Origin: Anarhynchus alexandrinus
Lineage: Eukaryota > Chordata > Aves > Charadriiformes > Charadriidae
Length of the DNA stretch: 64,000 bases
Assembly (NCBI GenBank): GCA_008711295.1
Contig: VUYV01000227.1
Span: 940,667 to 1,004,666, forward strand
Direction of reading: 5' to 3'
In this document: one piece after another, positions 11,801 to 22,690 of the stretch
Position numbering within the stretch: the first letter of the stretch is position 1
Layout: each line of letters starts with the position of its first letter
The notes under the pieces: generated by a model
Database searches by the model: none
What the model was told of the DNA's origin: nothing
Seen by the model: the letters and a program-made list of their open reading frames with translations, nothing else
Position numbers and translations under genes: made by a program

Positions 11801-13790
11801 TCATGACTTATTAGACACCAGAAAATTCACTCCGAGATCAGTGAGGTGCCAACTCTCTGCTGTCTGCTGGAGTGTGGATTGAGGCTGATGGTCTCCCTGT
11901 GATTAGAACATTCATGATGCCTTCTCTGTTCGAACCCTCTGTTCTCTAATAAGGGTTACAGTACTTGTCTAAGGACATGAGAGTGGCAAGGTCCATAGTC
12001 TATTTTGTTAGTTCAGCTAATACTGTTAGGAAGACCAAACCAGCCAGCTTTCAAATAGCATGCACACGCTTTAGATCTGATACAGAGGAAGCTAACTTCA
12101 AAATAAATACAGGTAAAGATAATTAAAGATTAAGCACAGTGATTGTAATCTGTTAAATAGTCTGAGGAAAAAAAAGTGAGTCCTCCCTGTGGAAAGCAAT
12201 GAGAGCAGGAAGGAAAGGGATGATGCCCACTACTGATAAAAATCAGTAAAATCAGGTATCAGATAGGAAAGGATAAGTGGGTGATGACTTCTGATTACTT
12301 CCTCCAATGGAGGAATGAGAGTGGGGCCAATGACATGAAGAGACATCAGATTTAAAAGCAAGCAGAAGGAAATACTTATTCATGTAACATACAGTTACAA
12401 TTTAAAGCTCTGTTATAGCAGGGCAAAAAGGATAACCGTATTAAGACACAGACCAGAGAGATTCGTGTAGCTCTCAGAGATCAGATTTTGGACACAATCT
12501 CTTGCTTTGGAAGTTTCTTGATGCTGGCAGCCAGAAGCTGGGAAGGTAATAATCCCTCTATACGTGCCCTGTTTCTCACAGTTGTCTTCAGAGGACTGTT
12601 ACTGCCTGCTTCGAGAGACAGGATTTTGGCTTGGTGAGCACCGTGGTTTGACCCAGGGTGATGGCTCTCATGTTCTTCACTTAGCAGTTTCAGCTAACAA
12701 AACAGTGAGAACATTGACGTTTTCCAGCTCCAAAGTGCTCTTTGTGAGTGTGAAATGTTACAATTTAATGTGCGCTCTCGTTTTAGCTGGGCCATGCAGC
12801 AGTACTGGTGCGGTCCCTCACAGCTGGGGAGAACTTGAATACCAAGAAAAGTCAGTTGGTGTAGTTATTCATTTTGCTATTGTCTTCTTGGGCTTCTAAT
12901 GCCCACTTCTGTCAGTTTGGCTAAATGTGCCTTTAATAGACATATCTAAAGTTATACTGAGAAGAAGCATGACCCCTCCAAAGAGAAATTCTCCCTAGGT
13001 GGTCTGCCACGTTGCAAAATGCAATTAGCTGAACATCACCCTGTGAAATCAGTATATCCCCAACAGCAGAGGCACATCAGCAGCTGAGCAAAGGAGAAAG
13101 CGTGTCTCTTCCCAAGGGACAGGCAAGGTGGAAAAACAATAGAAAGATGAGGATACACCAGTAGTGACAGGGCGGTGGGGAAAAATTTAGTGATAGTAAT
13201 GAAAAAGGGCTGAAATGGTTTTCCCTCAGACTACGTGCGCAGCTGCAGCGAGGTAGCCTGGCACCCGTCTTTCAGCCTCCCTCTTCTCCTGCCACCCACC
13301 CAGGTCACTCTGTCACTGGTGGCAGCCACAGGTAGCAGGGCTGAAGATTATCTCTAATCTCTTGGTCACCCCTTTTGGTCCTTGTTGCTGTAGCTCTAAT
13401 GACACATGTTCCCCTCCTTAAAGTCTTTCTATTACCTTGGCAAGTGCTCTTCCCAAATGAAGTTTACAAATATATTTAGCTACTAGCTACACACAATTCC
13501 TTTTTTTTTTTTTACTGAATCTGCAGTCTTACTCCAATTTTCTAATAGGAGAATTTGTGAGAAATTTGTTTGAACTTCTCTTCATTTTTCAATCTGGAAA
13601 TTTTGAATAACGCTTTCCAAGGTACTCTTTGGTAATGGACCAGTGAATAATGAGAATTTATTTCCCTTTTCAGAAGTAATTAATAAACAAAGAGAAGATA
13701 CTGCTTTGCTCTAAATCAATAGATTCATAGAATGTTCTCTTCCTGGCAGCTATAAAAGAAATGTGACTTAATGCAATGCTAATTCTAAGA

Positions 13791-13815
13791 AAATAATAAT
13801 AATAATAATAATAAA
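13791..13815. repeat. (AAT)n microsatellite
   Basis: Eight uninterrupted AAT/ATA units in noncoding DNA. Confidence 0.9.
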
Positions 13816-14612
13816 CCCTATTATAGTCAATTTAACTAATATTACATGTACAATAGAGAACTGGGAGCGACTCTTGGACTCTCTAGAGGAAAACAATAGG
13901 TCTTGTGGTAATGCAGAGGGGTCTTTGCCTAGAGAATATTTTAAGAAATGTATCTGTGTATGAAATATGCTTACTAACTGTGTAATCAATTGGCCTTAAC
14001 GTTGAATTCAGAAAAAGCAATCTTATACTTTCTGTGGTTCACTTGATGGAAGCAGAAGTGGAGGCAAGGATAAACAGTCAAGCAATATATTTTTGGAGAA
14101 CTGGAGACTCTTCAGAGTATTTGCTGTGATTCCAGGTGAAGTGCGTGGCAGAGGCTGTGCAGCAGAGGAGTTAGGGTATGGGAAGCACAAGGATGAAGAC
14201 AGTTCAGGAAGAAAGGAGGCAACAGAATCAGATTTTAGATATTCAGTGACCAGAGTTTGATGTTAAAGTGCACCAGAAAGAGGCTTTGAAAAGAGAGAAA
14301 AAAAAAAGTGTTTCCTGGAAAATCTGCTGCAATAGCTCTGAGAGGTGTTAAAGGGCAAGAGGGAGAGAATACAATCTTTCCAGTCAAAATTGGAATCTTG
14401 AAGCAATAACAGGAGGCAATCATGTTCAGTAAACAATTAGGGACAGAACTAAAGATAAGCTAAAAACAATTTACAAGCCATATGAACTAGAAAATAGGAA
14501 GACAAAGTGGAGCAAGAAGCAAAAGGAAATGATTGTGTCCAGAAGAAAGAAAAATACTAAATAATATAAACACAGCAACAAAAGTGTGTTGAGATATTTG
14601 GATTATGATTTC

Positions 14613-14629
14613 TTTTTTTTTTTTTTTTT
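14613..14629. repeat. T17 homopolymer
   Basis: An uninterrupted run of 17 T. No SINE body is recognisable next to it. Confidence 0.9.
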
Positions 14630-15409
14630 CTCCTCTTGAAGTCCATTGTATACAGCAAGAATAGTTCACATGCTCAGGTAATCAAAAATATTCCTGAGCA
14701 GAGTAACTCAGAGTTTGGTCTAAGTGAACTATCGAAACTTGACAAAGGGACAGAGACCATGCAGACAGGTCCAGAGAACACTGTAATCAGTATGTGGCTG
14801 TGCTACAAAGGTTGGCACACTGTTATGATGCAAAGGGGGGAAGAATCAGATTCCCATTTGATGAGACTATAAAGGGGAAAAGCAAAGCAACAGCTCTGCA
14901 ATTTGGATTTTTGGCTTTGGAAGACCAAATGTTTCAAAACCTTCTTGAATTCCAGTGTGGGAACAATGACAATAAAAATCAGATACCAGGTGAGTAAAAA
15001 TGCTTCATTGTAAAAAAAGAAGATACAATGTTACACTGATTTTGCCCTGTTTTCATCGTATATTAAAGTATAAAGTAAAACTGGAGAACTGAAAAAAATA
15101 ACCAACATATTTTGACGTGGAAAAAATCTAAGCACTCCAATACAGTCAAACTGAAACTTTTTCACTCACCAGTGTAGCTCTCCCTCTGTGCACTGCCCTT
15201 GCCCTCAGCCCTAACATCCCAGTGCTTATTTCAAAGCAAAACATGAACAGCAACAAGATTTCCTCTTGAACAGCCCAAAGCAGCTCCCTGCTCTCTTCTC
15301 AATGTCCCCAACCCCACTCGGAGGCATCCGACCTCTGGTCATGCCATCAGGAACCCACAGAACCAATCAAAGATTTTTGGTTCCACTCCGGTTCCCAGTT
15401 GTCTGGATC

Positions 15410-15485
15410 CCTTTGAGCCTTGACCTTGAATAACTTCACGTTTCTCTTTACATTCCTGTAAAATGGGTATTTCATAACCTACATG
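15410..15485 (+). mobile_element. MIR SINE relic (core to 3' half)
   Basis: 'ttgaccttgaataacttcac', then 'gtttctctttac', then 'cctgtaaaatgggtattt' follow the MIR order 'tgaccttgggcaagtcactt', 'ctctctgtgcctcag', 'ctgtaaaatgggg'. It is short and diverged. Confidence 0.5.
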
Positions 15486-16269
15486 TAAAATGCCAGTGAA
15501 GGGAGAAGACTGCTATTCTTGTGCAGTCCTCTCGGATTAGATGTGTTGTATGAGTAACACATGTGTGTGTTGGAAGAGATGTACATATACACTGTACTCA
15601 TTGTGTACCATCATAAAATGCCAGAAGTAATGGCTAAATGACAGGAAAGAGGGAATATCACTAAAAGGATCCTTTTTGCAGATGAACAACCATGCTAATA
15701 AGTAACTGCACAAATTGGTGTTGGCTCTTGGACATGATTGTCTGGGTGTTAGATCTGACTTCCACATTAGAAAATGATGTTAAAATGGGATGTGGAATAA
15801 TGTGGGTGAAGACCAAGGAACCAAGATAATTTTATTGACTGCCCTAACAAAAGCCAGCAACAATTATGAAGTTTTCTATTAAAATTTAAGTTTTAGAGCA
15901 ATATTAAAAAGCAGACAGATAGACAGAGAGAAAAAGTATGTAAAATAAAACTTGCTTTAGCCAATTGACCAGAAAAAAGATATTTGAGAATTATTGAAAA
16001 AAAAAAAATATCTCTAAAGACTCAGCTCACTGAAAACTGCAGTGGAAAAGGCAAACAATGTGCAGGTTATATTTAGGGACCACAAGAGATATCAGAGAAG
16101 ATAGTGGTTCTGCTACAATAATAATTCAACACTAGTTTCCTGATAAACCCAAGCTTTATCCATAGTCAGTTGCCTCAACATACACCAAAAGATGAGAAGC
16201 ATTTCTAAAAGGAGACGGTGTAGAGCCGGCACAATTTCAGTCAAAATACTACATTTTTAGAGAACACAA
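15486..16269. other. Noncoding, nothing recognised
   Basis: AT-rich, with a 'gacagatagacagagagaaaaa' type purine stretch near 15,913-15,935 and a short A run near 15,997-16,008. No exon or repeat family is seen. Confidence 0.5.
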
Positions 16270-16440
16270 ATTACAGTGAAATATGTACAAGCACTGTCCC
16301 CATCCTGTTCCGGCTGAGGGAACTAAGGAGAGATTTATCTGTAAAATGCTGATGAAGGAGATTGATAAGCATGCACTTGGGAGGAAAATATGCAAATTAA
16401 ATCACCAGATAGCTGCAATCAACCCAGCCGGGGCTGTGCA
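16270..16440. promoter_or_regulatory. Possible conserved enhancer-like block with octamer
   Basis: Around 16,390-16,402 there is a perfect octamer ATGCAAAT directly followed by 'taaatcacc', preceded at about 16,356 by 'gagattgataagc' and followed by 'agctgcaatcaa'. Octamer, GATA-like and homeodomain-like words packed in about 60 bp are typical of vertebrate developmental enhancers, but each word is common. No conservation data are available here. A 158-codon open frame at 16,283-16,759 overlaps it; it has no family signature and I do not call it a gene. Confidence 0.2.
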
Positions 16441-17758
16441 GCTACGGGTGCTGCTCTCAGCATCACTTACTTTGCAGCCACACCAGCTCCCTGATGCAGT
16501 TCACTCTGTGTCCCCAGGCTGCTGGACCAACAGTGCTGGAACCAAGCTGGGGACAGGCATGAGGGGGGCAGCAGAAACTGGTGCCTGTTGTCCCCCCCAA
16601 AAAGCAGCAGAAGGAAATAATTCAATAGAAACACGAAAACAACCTGCAGAAGTTGCAACTTATCAACTTTCTGTGTGCCCTTTCCATCAGCACATCATTT
16701 GTTTAAGTCTGCTCAGAACAATTCCAGGTCCCCACTTGAATAAAGATCTCCCTGGTTAGGAAGGCACAGGTTGCAACAGGGTAAATCAGGATATCATGTA
16801 TCGACTAGACTATACAGTGAACTTGAGCTGGTCAACAGAGGTGGGGGGATACAGTAGTGTGCGTATGTGCGTATCTCTAGAGGAAAAGGTACTCAAACCC
16901 CATTTTTTAAAAATAAAAACAAGAAAAAAAATATTCATGCACATGCTTAGCATTTCGCAACAAGCCCAAAAATTGGAGAATAGGAAATTTTAAATATCAA
17001 AACATTGCAAGCAAATTCACACTGATAAGAAGAGATGATCAGCTGGATGCTAAGCAATACTAATTTGAAGTGTGGAACACATTTTGTTTTATTCTTTTGG
17101 CAGCATGTTCCCCTGTTTCCATTTTAATGGGGATCTTTATATGTTCATGCTTAAAATGATTCAGCAATTCTTTTTTTCCTCCCTCCTGCATAAAATTCTA
17201 CTGACTTTACAAATGTAGTTAGAAAATGTAATTTTGTTCACGCTCAGCTCTCAGAGTAACAGTAATTAGACACGATCAGGAATGATACACTTGAGATAAC
17301 TACTTCTTTGAGTATTTTTGTTTGTCCTTTAGTATTACTCTTCAAAATGTCAGGACATTGTGGCATTAATGAAAAGTATTAGTCCATTCCTAGTCCATTG
17401 GACTGGTCTTTATCCAAATCCCACTATCAACAAGACAGGGGGAATCCTCCCACTTGCAAGCTCACTCATATCACGTTACTTACAGGATCCTCTGCCCAAC
17501 ATTTCAAAGCAGCCATCCACCAAGGAGGGCCGAAAAGATGGTTCACAGTGCAAATCAACAGCTTCCAGCACTGCAGGGCAGGATATAGAGGCAATCATCT
17601 ACAGGATTTTGTAAGGAATTTAGGAAGAAATGTTAGTTTTTGATTGTTTTAAAAATGTCTGTGTTATGATCGCATCTACTTTTTTGACTGATATCATTTG
17701 GGAAGGATAAGATCAACCTTGCCATTTCCTACAGACAAATGTATTTCTCTTCTTATAG
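16441..17758. other. Noncoding, nothing firm
   Basis: The GC-richer segment 16,430-16,600 grades into AT-rich sequence. No repeat was recognised. The right edge ends with a strong polypyrimidine tract and AG, which serves as the acceptor of the next entry. Confidence 0.5.
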
Positions 17759-17957
17759 CTAATACAAGCTCCATTTTTACGTTATCTCCTACACTTTGTA
17801 GAAAGCGAGCCACGACCCTGCAGAACCGAAACGGCTCAGTCGCTACGGCACAACGAGTGTGAACGTAAGCGTAAATGGCCAGAAAGACCGCTCTTCACAC
17901 AGCCTCTGTGCACCGCTTGTGGAGCTGATGGCTCTAGGGATGGCGCTTGTTCGGAAG
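17759..17957 (+). other. Candidate 199-nt exon in a CpG-rich patch
   Basis: A clean acceptor ('tttctcttcttatag') ends at 17,758 and a plausible donor ('gaag' then 'gtattt') starts at 17,958. The frame beginning at the first base (L-I-Q-A-P-F-L-R) is open through the exon and on to a stop near 18,085. The part with most CpGs, about 17,800-17,960, translates to an Arg/Cys/Glu-rich segment such as H-N-E-C-E-R-K-R-K-W-P-E-R-P. There are roughly ten CpGs in 100 bp, against almost none in the surroundings. I do not recognise a protein family. It could be a coding exon, a noncoding-RNA exon, or a CpG-rich regulatory element whose open frame is accidental (CpG-rich sequence has few stops). No initiating ATG precedes it nearby. 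Confidence 0.28.
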
Positions 17958-18600
17958 GTATTTTTGTCGTGCTATTTCAAACACTGCGCTCATTTTGTGA
18001 CCTGAAGTGGGTGATGTATATTAGATGTACTCTGCTTTCTCTTACCCGGTCTGGTGTAGGAAAGACAATTGTTGCAATAGTTTGATCCACAGATCTCAAA
18101 GTAACATACAGATATCAATGAATCTGTGCCATACCCAAAGAAAGCAGCTTTATACTTCAATGCTATCAGAAAAGGGGCATGCACAACTCAAATGTGTTAT
18201 GCTTAGCACAACATTTTCCTGCCTAATTAAAAGGGAACAAAGGAAAAAAAAATACAGTAAAGATTATTGCCATGCGGTAATAGCTTGCCAACTTAAGGGG
18301 AAAAATTTCTTCCAGAGTCTGAGCTTCATTTCTTAGGAGCAAAATCCAAACCAACTAAGGCTGTGCTTAGCTTTAAACATGTCTTACTAATTCAGATGCT
18401 TCATGCCTGTAGTGAACAGGAGTTAATGTCGCTTTGTTAAGTGCCCTGCCCTCCTCCCAAATAATGTCAGTCCTTGGTTACTCTGGAAAACCAAAAAAGA
18501 AAAAAAACCCAACAAACCAACCCCCAAACTACATTCATTTCCTTTATGCCTCCCCATTTCATTTACAGTGTCATTTGTCTCTGTGATGACGCAGCAAAAA
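17958..18600. other. Noncoding between two CpG-rich patches
   Basis: AT-rich. A purine-rich A/C tract lies at about 18,490-18,530. No exon or repeat was recognised. Confidence 0.5.
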
Positions 18601-18745
18601 TAAAGCCTTGCTTGGCTCGTTTGCATCGCGCCTCGCTGCGCCGCTCCAACTCTCCCCGCGTTCCCCCTGATTTACAGCATCGCGGCTCATCCCACCGCAT
18701 CAATCACCGCATCTCTCCATCACTGAGGGAACAGTAAGGAGGAAG
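18601..18745. promoter_or_regulatory. CpG-rich patch, possible small CpG island
   Basis: About a dozen CpGs occur in roughly 115 bp, including 'tcgcgcctcgctgcgccgc', 'ccccgcgttccc' and 'catcgcggctcatcc'. The flanks are AT-rich and CpG-poor. Together with the patch at 17,800-17,960 and scattered CpGs up to about 19,200, this is the strongest local compositional anomaly outside recognised repeats. It could be a promoter or enhancer of a nearby transcript, or an unrecognised old repeat. No TATA box or start site can be assigned. Confidence 0.3.
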
Positions 18746-21700
18746 ATGCGAAAGTGGAGGTGGGGGAGGAAAGGAACTGGGCACGCAAACTGCCGGGTAA
18801 AGAATGGCTGGCATTAAATTTCTGACTACGGAGACAAGGAGATAAAATCTGGCATGTGCGGTGTTTTAGCCGCGAATGACTGTTCTAACTTCATTAAACT
18901 GCGATTACTGGATTCAGGGGGGAAACGATGCCTCCTTTAAGGGAACATATAATCAGTAACCCAGCTTTTTCCCTAAAGGGAAACCTGTACGACAAATAGC
19001 TTGCGAGATAAGTGTGGTATTTCTATGGTAATTCTATGTTGTCCTCCACAGTCCAAAGGCAAACGCAGGTAACTATAAGGTAGATGAAATACAAGCCTGA
19101 CATTTCAGCGTGTTATTAGCTACGTGCGGGATATGCAGAACATCCTCGAAATACAGACGGTCCCGGCTTCCGTGGGTTTGCAAATTACCAGTTCTCATCC
19201 CCGCATGGAAGTACAGACCAAATGTGGCTTTCGAGCTATGCCTTACATTTTAAGACAGCTTTCCTCTCCCACTGTGGTATTGCCATTTCCAATGAAAGGC
19301 ATTTTTTGCTAAAACATCGATTTTTCAGTTTCTGTTCTCTGCCAATCACTTTCCCCTCACAACAGTTAACATCTGTTTTCTTTCTGCGTTGCTTTTTTAA
19401 AAACTAATCATGGGTTTGGACAATATTCCCAGTGCAGATATCCTTTCCCATCCGAAACATAGTGGAAATGCAACTCTGGCTCAGAGCTTTGGAGCTCAGA
19501 TTTCTCTATTATGATAGGAAAAGTGGAAAGTCGAGACATACACATGCCTGAACTTCAAGGGCATTTTGTTTTCCCAGAGTTGTTCTTAGTCTGACATGAT
19601 TTTAACTCTGCTGATTCAAATAGAATTATTCCTGGCTGAGACTGTCATAAGGGAAAGGGGGAATAAAGATTAATGTAAAACGCATTTAAAAAAAAAAAAA
19701 TCCAAGATACTTTGTTACCTATGTGGTCAAATCTTGGAATCTTTTCTTAATACTTAGTAATCCAATATTTTATTGAAACGCTACATTGTTTAGCATCAAG
19801 TAAAAATTAAATAAAAATTCCAAAATTTGGGTATGCACACAGTCTTCACATTTTTTCTCACTGCCCAGAAGAAAAACAAAATCTTAATATTTTTTTCAAC
19901 TTTGTTTTTTCCCCAACTCTTATATTCTTTTAAATTGACATTTCTGATATGATACCTAGAAATTTATAAAATATTAAAGGAAAGTGTTTAACTCTTCTTT
20001 AGTCTGTCTCTTCTTCCCTCACATGCGTATGCACAGATACACAGGACACCTCAGATGTGTAAGGAGCCAGCTCAATTAGGAATATGGAATAAACTTAATC
20101 TACCAAAAGAATGCCAAAATTAATAGCAGATAAAAAATTCTAGGCCAAATTTAATGATGCTAGGTCTTTCTACCTTCTACCTGAATAAAGTTTTGTCATT
20201 TAAGTGTCATCACTGCTCCCCTTTAGGATGCTGTCAGAGACTCAGGAGGATGCACAAACAACACACCAGCTCTGGATCGATTATGTATCCGAACATCTCA
20301 CCTTCTGCATATTTCTCTTTTGCTTGGTAAAATATATAAGTGTTCTTTCTGGATGTAACTCATATTTTGTGTAGGAACTCGGGCTACTTTCTCCATGCTT
20401 AAACAATCACCTATGTGATTTTTATGTGTCATTTATGAGAAGCAACTGGCTTAGTGTCCACTAGTACTAAGAAGTGGGAACTTGTCTTTATTTTTTTGTG
20501 GACATAATACTATGTATTATGTCTCACTTTTCGGTTTAGAATAATGAGCCGTATCTGACCCTAAACGTGGGTTTTCTGAGCTCAGGCGGTGGGATCACAA
20601 CAGTAAGTGATACAGCTAAAGCAAAACACTGGCTTAACCAGAATTTTGAGATCACAACTTGTGTTGCTAAATAATAAGGGCCCTGGGACCAAACAGCTCT
20701 GACCGGCTTGTGTCCACACTGCTCGGCAGTAGTCCCCTCCAGAGGAGATTTTTCTTGGCCAGAGTTAACTGGAGCAGTGCAAAGAGCCTGGGAGAAAGCT
20801 AACAGTTTTGCAGCGAGCAGATTGAAGGTCCAGGGCTTGCTCCCTGGCTTTCTGCACAGGGGTTCAGAGGCAGCTGAATGGTACCTTTCAATGGGCACAT
20901 CACGGTGACCACACTGACAAATCCAAAGTGAAAACAGCGTCTGTACCTCCCATATTGCACTTGGCAATGCTGTAGGCCCCAAAACGATCTGTTCAAAGCA
21001 TTGCCAGACAGGGAACTGGGAAGAAGAGTTGACTCAGTAACAGAGAATGTGCCATTTATATGCAGCCTAACTCACTATTAACAAAACTGAGAGCACAACA
21101 GTTTGAAAGATGACTGGAAAAAAGGGAAAAGGCAAAAAGAGTGGAGTACGTGTCAACCAAAAGCACAAGAGGTGAGCAATCAGGGTAGATGTTGTGGTAG
21201 ATGAGAGCCTGTGACCGGGCAAAGAGAAATTGGCCTTGCAGAGCCACTCAGGATCTGTGGAAGATAAGATGTATAAATAGAAAGGGTGCAGATGGGTGAG
21301 AGGGAAAACAGAGAAGAAAACAAAAGAAAGGAGATCCAGTACACCAGGAACATACTCTATGTCCGTGCTGCACATGTTGTGACTGGAAAAGGGCTTCAGG
21401 CTGTCGTTTCATAGCATTTCTCTCCACCACTAAACTCACAGCGCTGACAGCTGTGGGTTTTGATCCATTTGACCCTGAGCAGGAAGAAAGATTTGGATTG
21501 TGCTTGTGCTAAAATGAGATTTCCCTTCCTAAAGCTTATGCTTGAGCCTTAACTCGGTTTGTTTGATGTTCAAATGCTTTCTGTGAGTTCCTGCCTCCAA
21601 GGCTGAGCCCCTTTTCTCAGGACAGTCCTCTTAAGCAACTGATTTGTGGAGACTTAGGAGCTGTGAAGCAGGAGGTTGGAGTCAGACATAGCGACAGTCA

Positions 21701-22379
21701 CACAAGTTCAGAGCAAATATATTAAAACCCATTCTCTGTGAATCCATGTCTTAGACCTAACCCACCACTGTGTCCCTGCCGGTCTACACAAGCGTAACCT
21801 TGATGACATCAGTGTGGAGATGCTGATGGAAGAAAGGGATTCATGGAGCTGAATTTCGGCTGCAGACTGTTGCGCTTCTGATACATGCCAGAGTCATTAT
21901 GAAAATGATGAATTGTGACTGATCCTAGGAAAACTTTGGTATTCACAGTCCTCCAGACACATATTTCCTCTTACAATCAGTTAAAATTGCAGATGTTCTC
22001 CCTGTAAGTAAAACATATTAATGTCTGCCTGTAATTTCACTCGGACAGACAAGCTGTTATCCCTGTACTTAGGTGGAGTAGTGTGTGTCAAATGGAGTGA
22101 TATCTGGGTGCTGTTAATCACACAGAGGTGCTTTAATGTCTGTAATGGGGTGAACAGGAAGGCATTGTGCTCTGAGAAGTGCAGTCGGTTGAAACGCTTG
22201 CTAGTTGAAATAACAGAAAACAAATAAGACAGCCTTGACATGGTAGAAGGTGGTTTTGTTTTTATTTTTTAATAAAATACAACATCACATGTGTGTTTTC
22301 TGGTTTACAGCATGATTAAGAGATACTTTCATAACAAGTTATCAGGCAGCTTGGATAAGATATTTGGCTTATCAAGACA
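18746..22379. other. Noncoding, nothing recognised
   Basis: The first 450 bp still hold scattered CpGs; beyond that the sequence is AT-rich. The segment 20,530-20,980 is somewhat GC-richer, with overlapping open frames on both strands but no family signature. An A run lies near 19,688-19,699. No transposon was recognised. Confidence 0.5.
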
Positions 22380-22690
22380 TGGGCCAGTCAGGTCATTAAG
22401 TGTAGAGTCAACTCCAGACTGCAGACACCTAAATTTGGATGTCTCAATATGCCTAGAGGGGAGCTAGAGTCCTAATTTCTCATTATACTCGGTGGAAACC
22501 AACACAATGAAAGGAGTCTGCAGAATTGCTCGACTCACTCTAATATAGACACATTCAGCTAGGCTCCACTGACTTCATTAACTAGCTCCCAATTAGCTAG
22601 AAAAGTGAATTAGGTGTCTGGTTCAACACCTGCTCCTAGATGTCTACAATCCAGAGCTAAATCCCAGGCCAACGGCGTGATGCCGCAACT
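22380..22690. repeat. Possible old unclassified dispersed repeat
   Basis: The segment has a motif-rich texture with alternating direct and inverted 'agacacctaaat' / 'ttaggtgtct' words, 'tagagtcctaatttctcat' and 'aggctccactgacttcatta'. I associate such strings with old dispersed elements, perhaps LTR-derived, in bird and other archosaur genomes. The words recur around the CR1 at 8,520. No ends or target duplications are visible, so the class is unknown. Confidence 0.35.

Larger units (their letters stand above)
8851..15409. other. Long repeat-poor noncoding stretch
   Basis: AT-rich sequence with no recognised exon or young transposon. Simple repeats are a T run at about 13,500-13,514, an (AAT)n at 13,791-13,815 and a T17 at 14,613-14,629. 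Open frames here are short, and I see no domain or splice pattern that supports a gene. The segment 8,935-9,060 may belong to the old repeat interrupted by the CR1 at 8,520. Confidence 0.5.

Noticed and set aside
16283..16759. 158-codon plus-strand open frame
   Set aside because: Partly GC-richer sequence with fewer stops; no recognisable protein features.
20536..20982. 148-codon minus-strand open frame in a GC-richer segment
   Set aside because: Overlapping frames are open on both strands and none shows a family signature or convincing splice sites.
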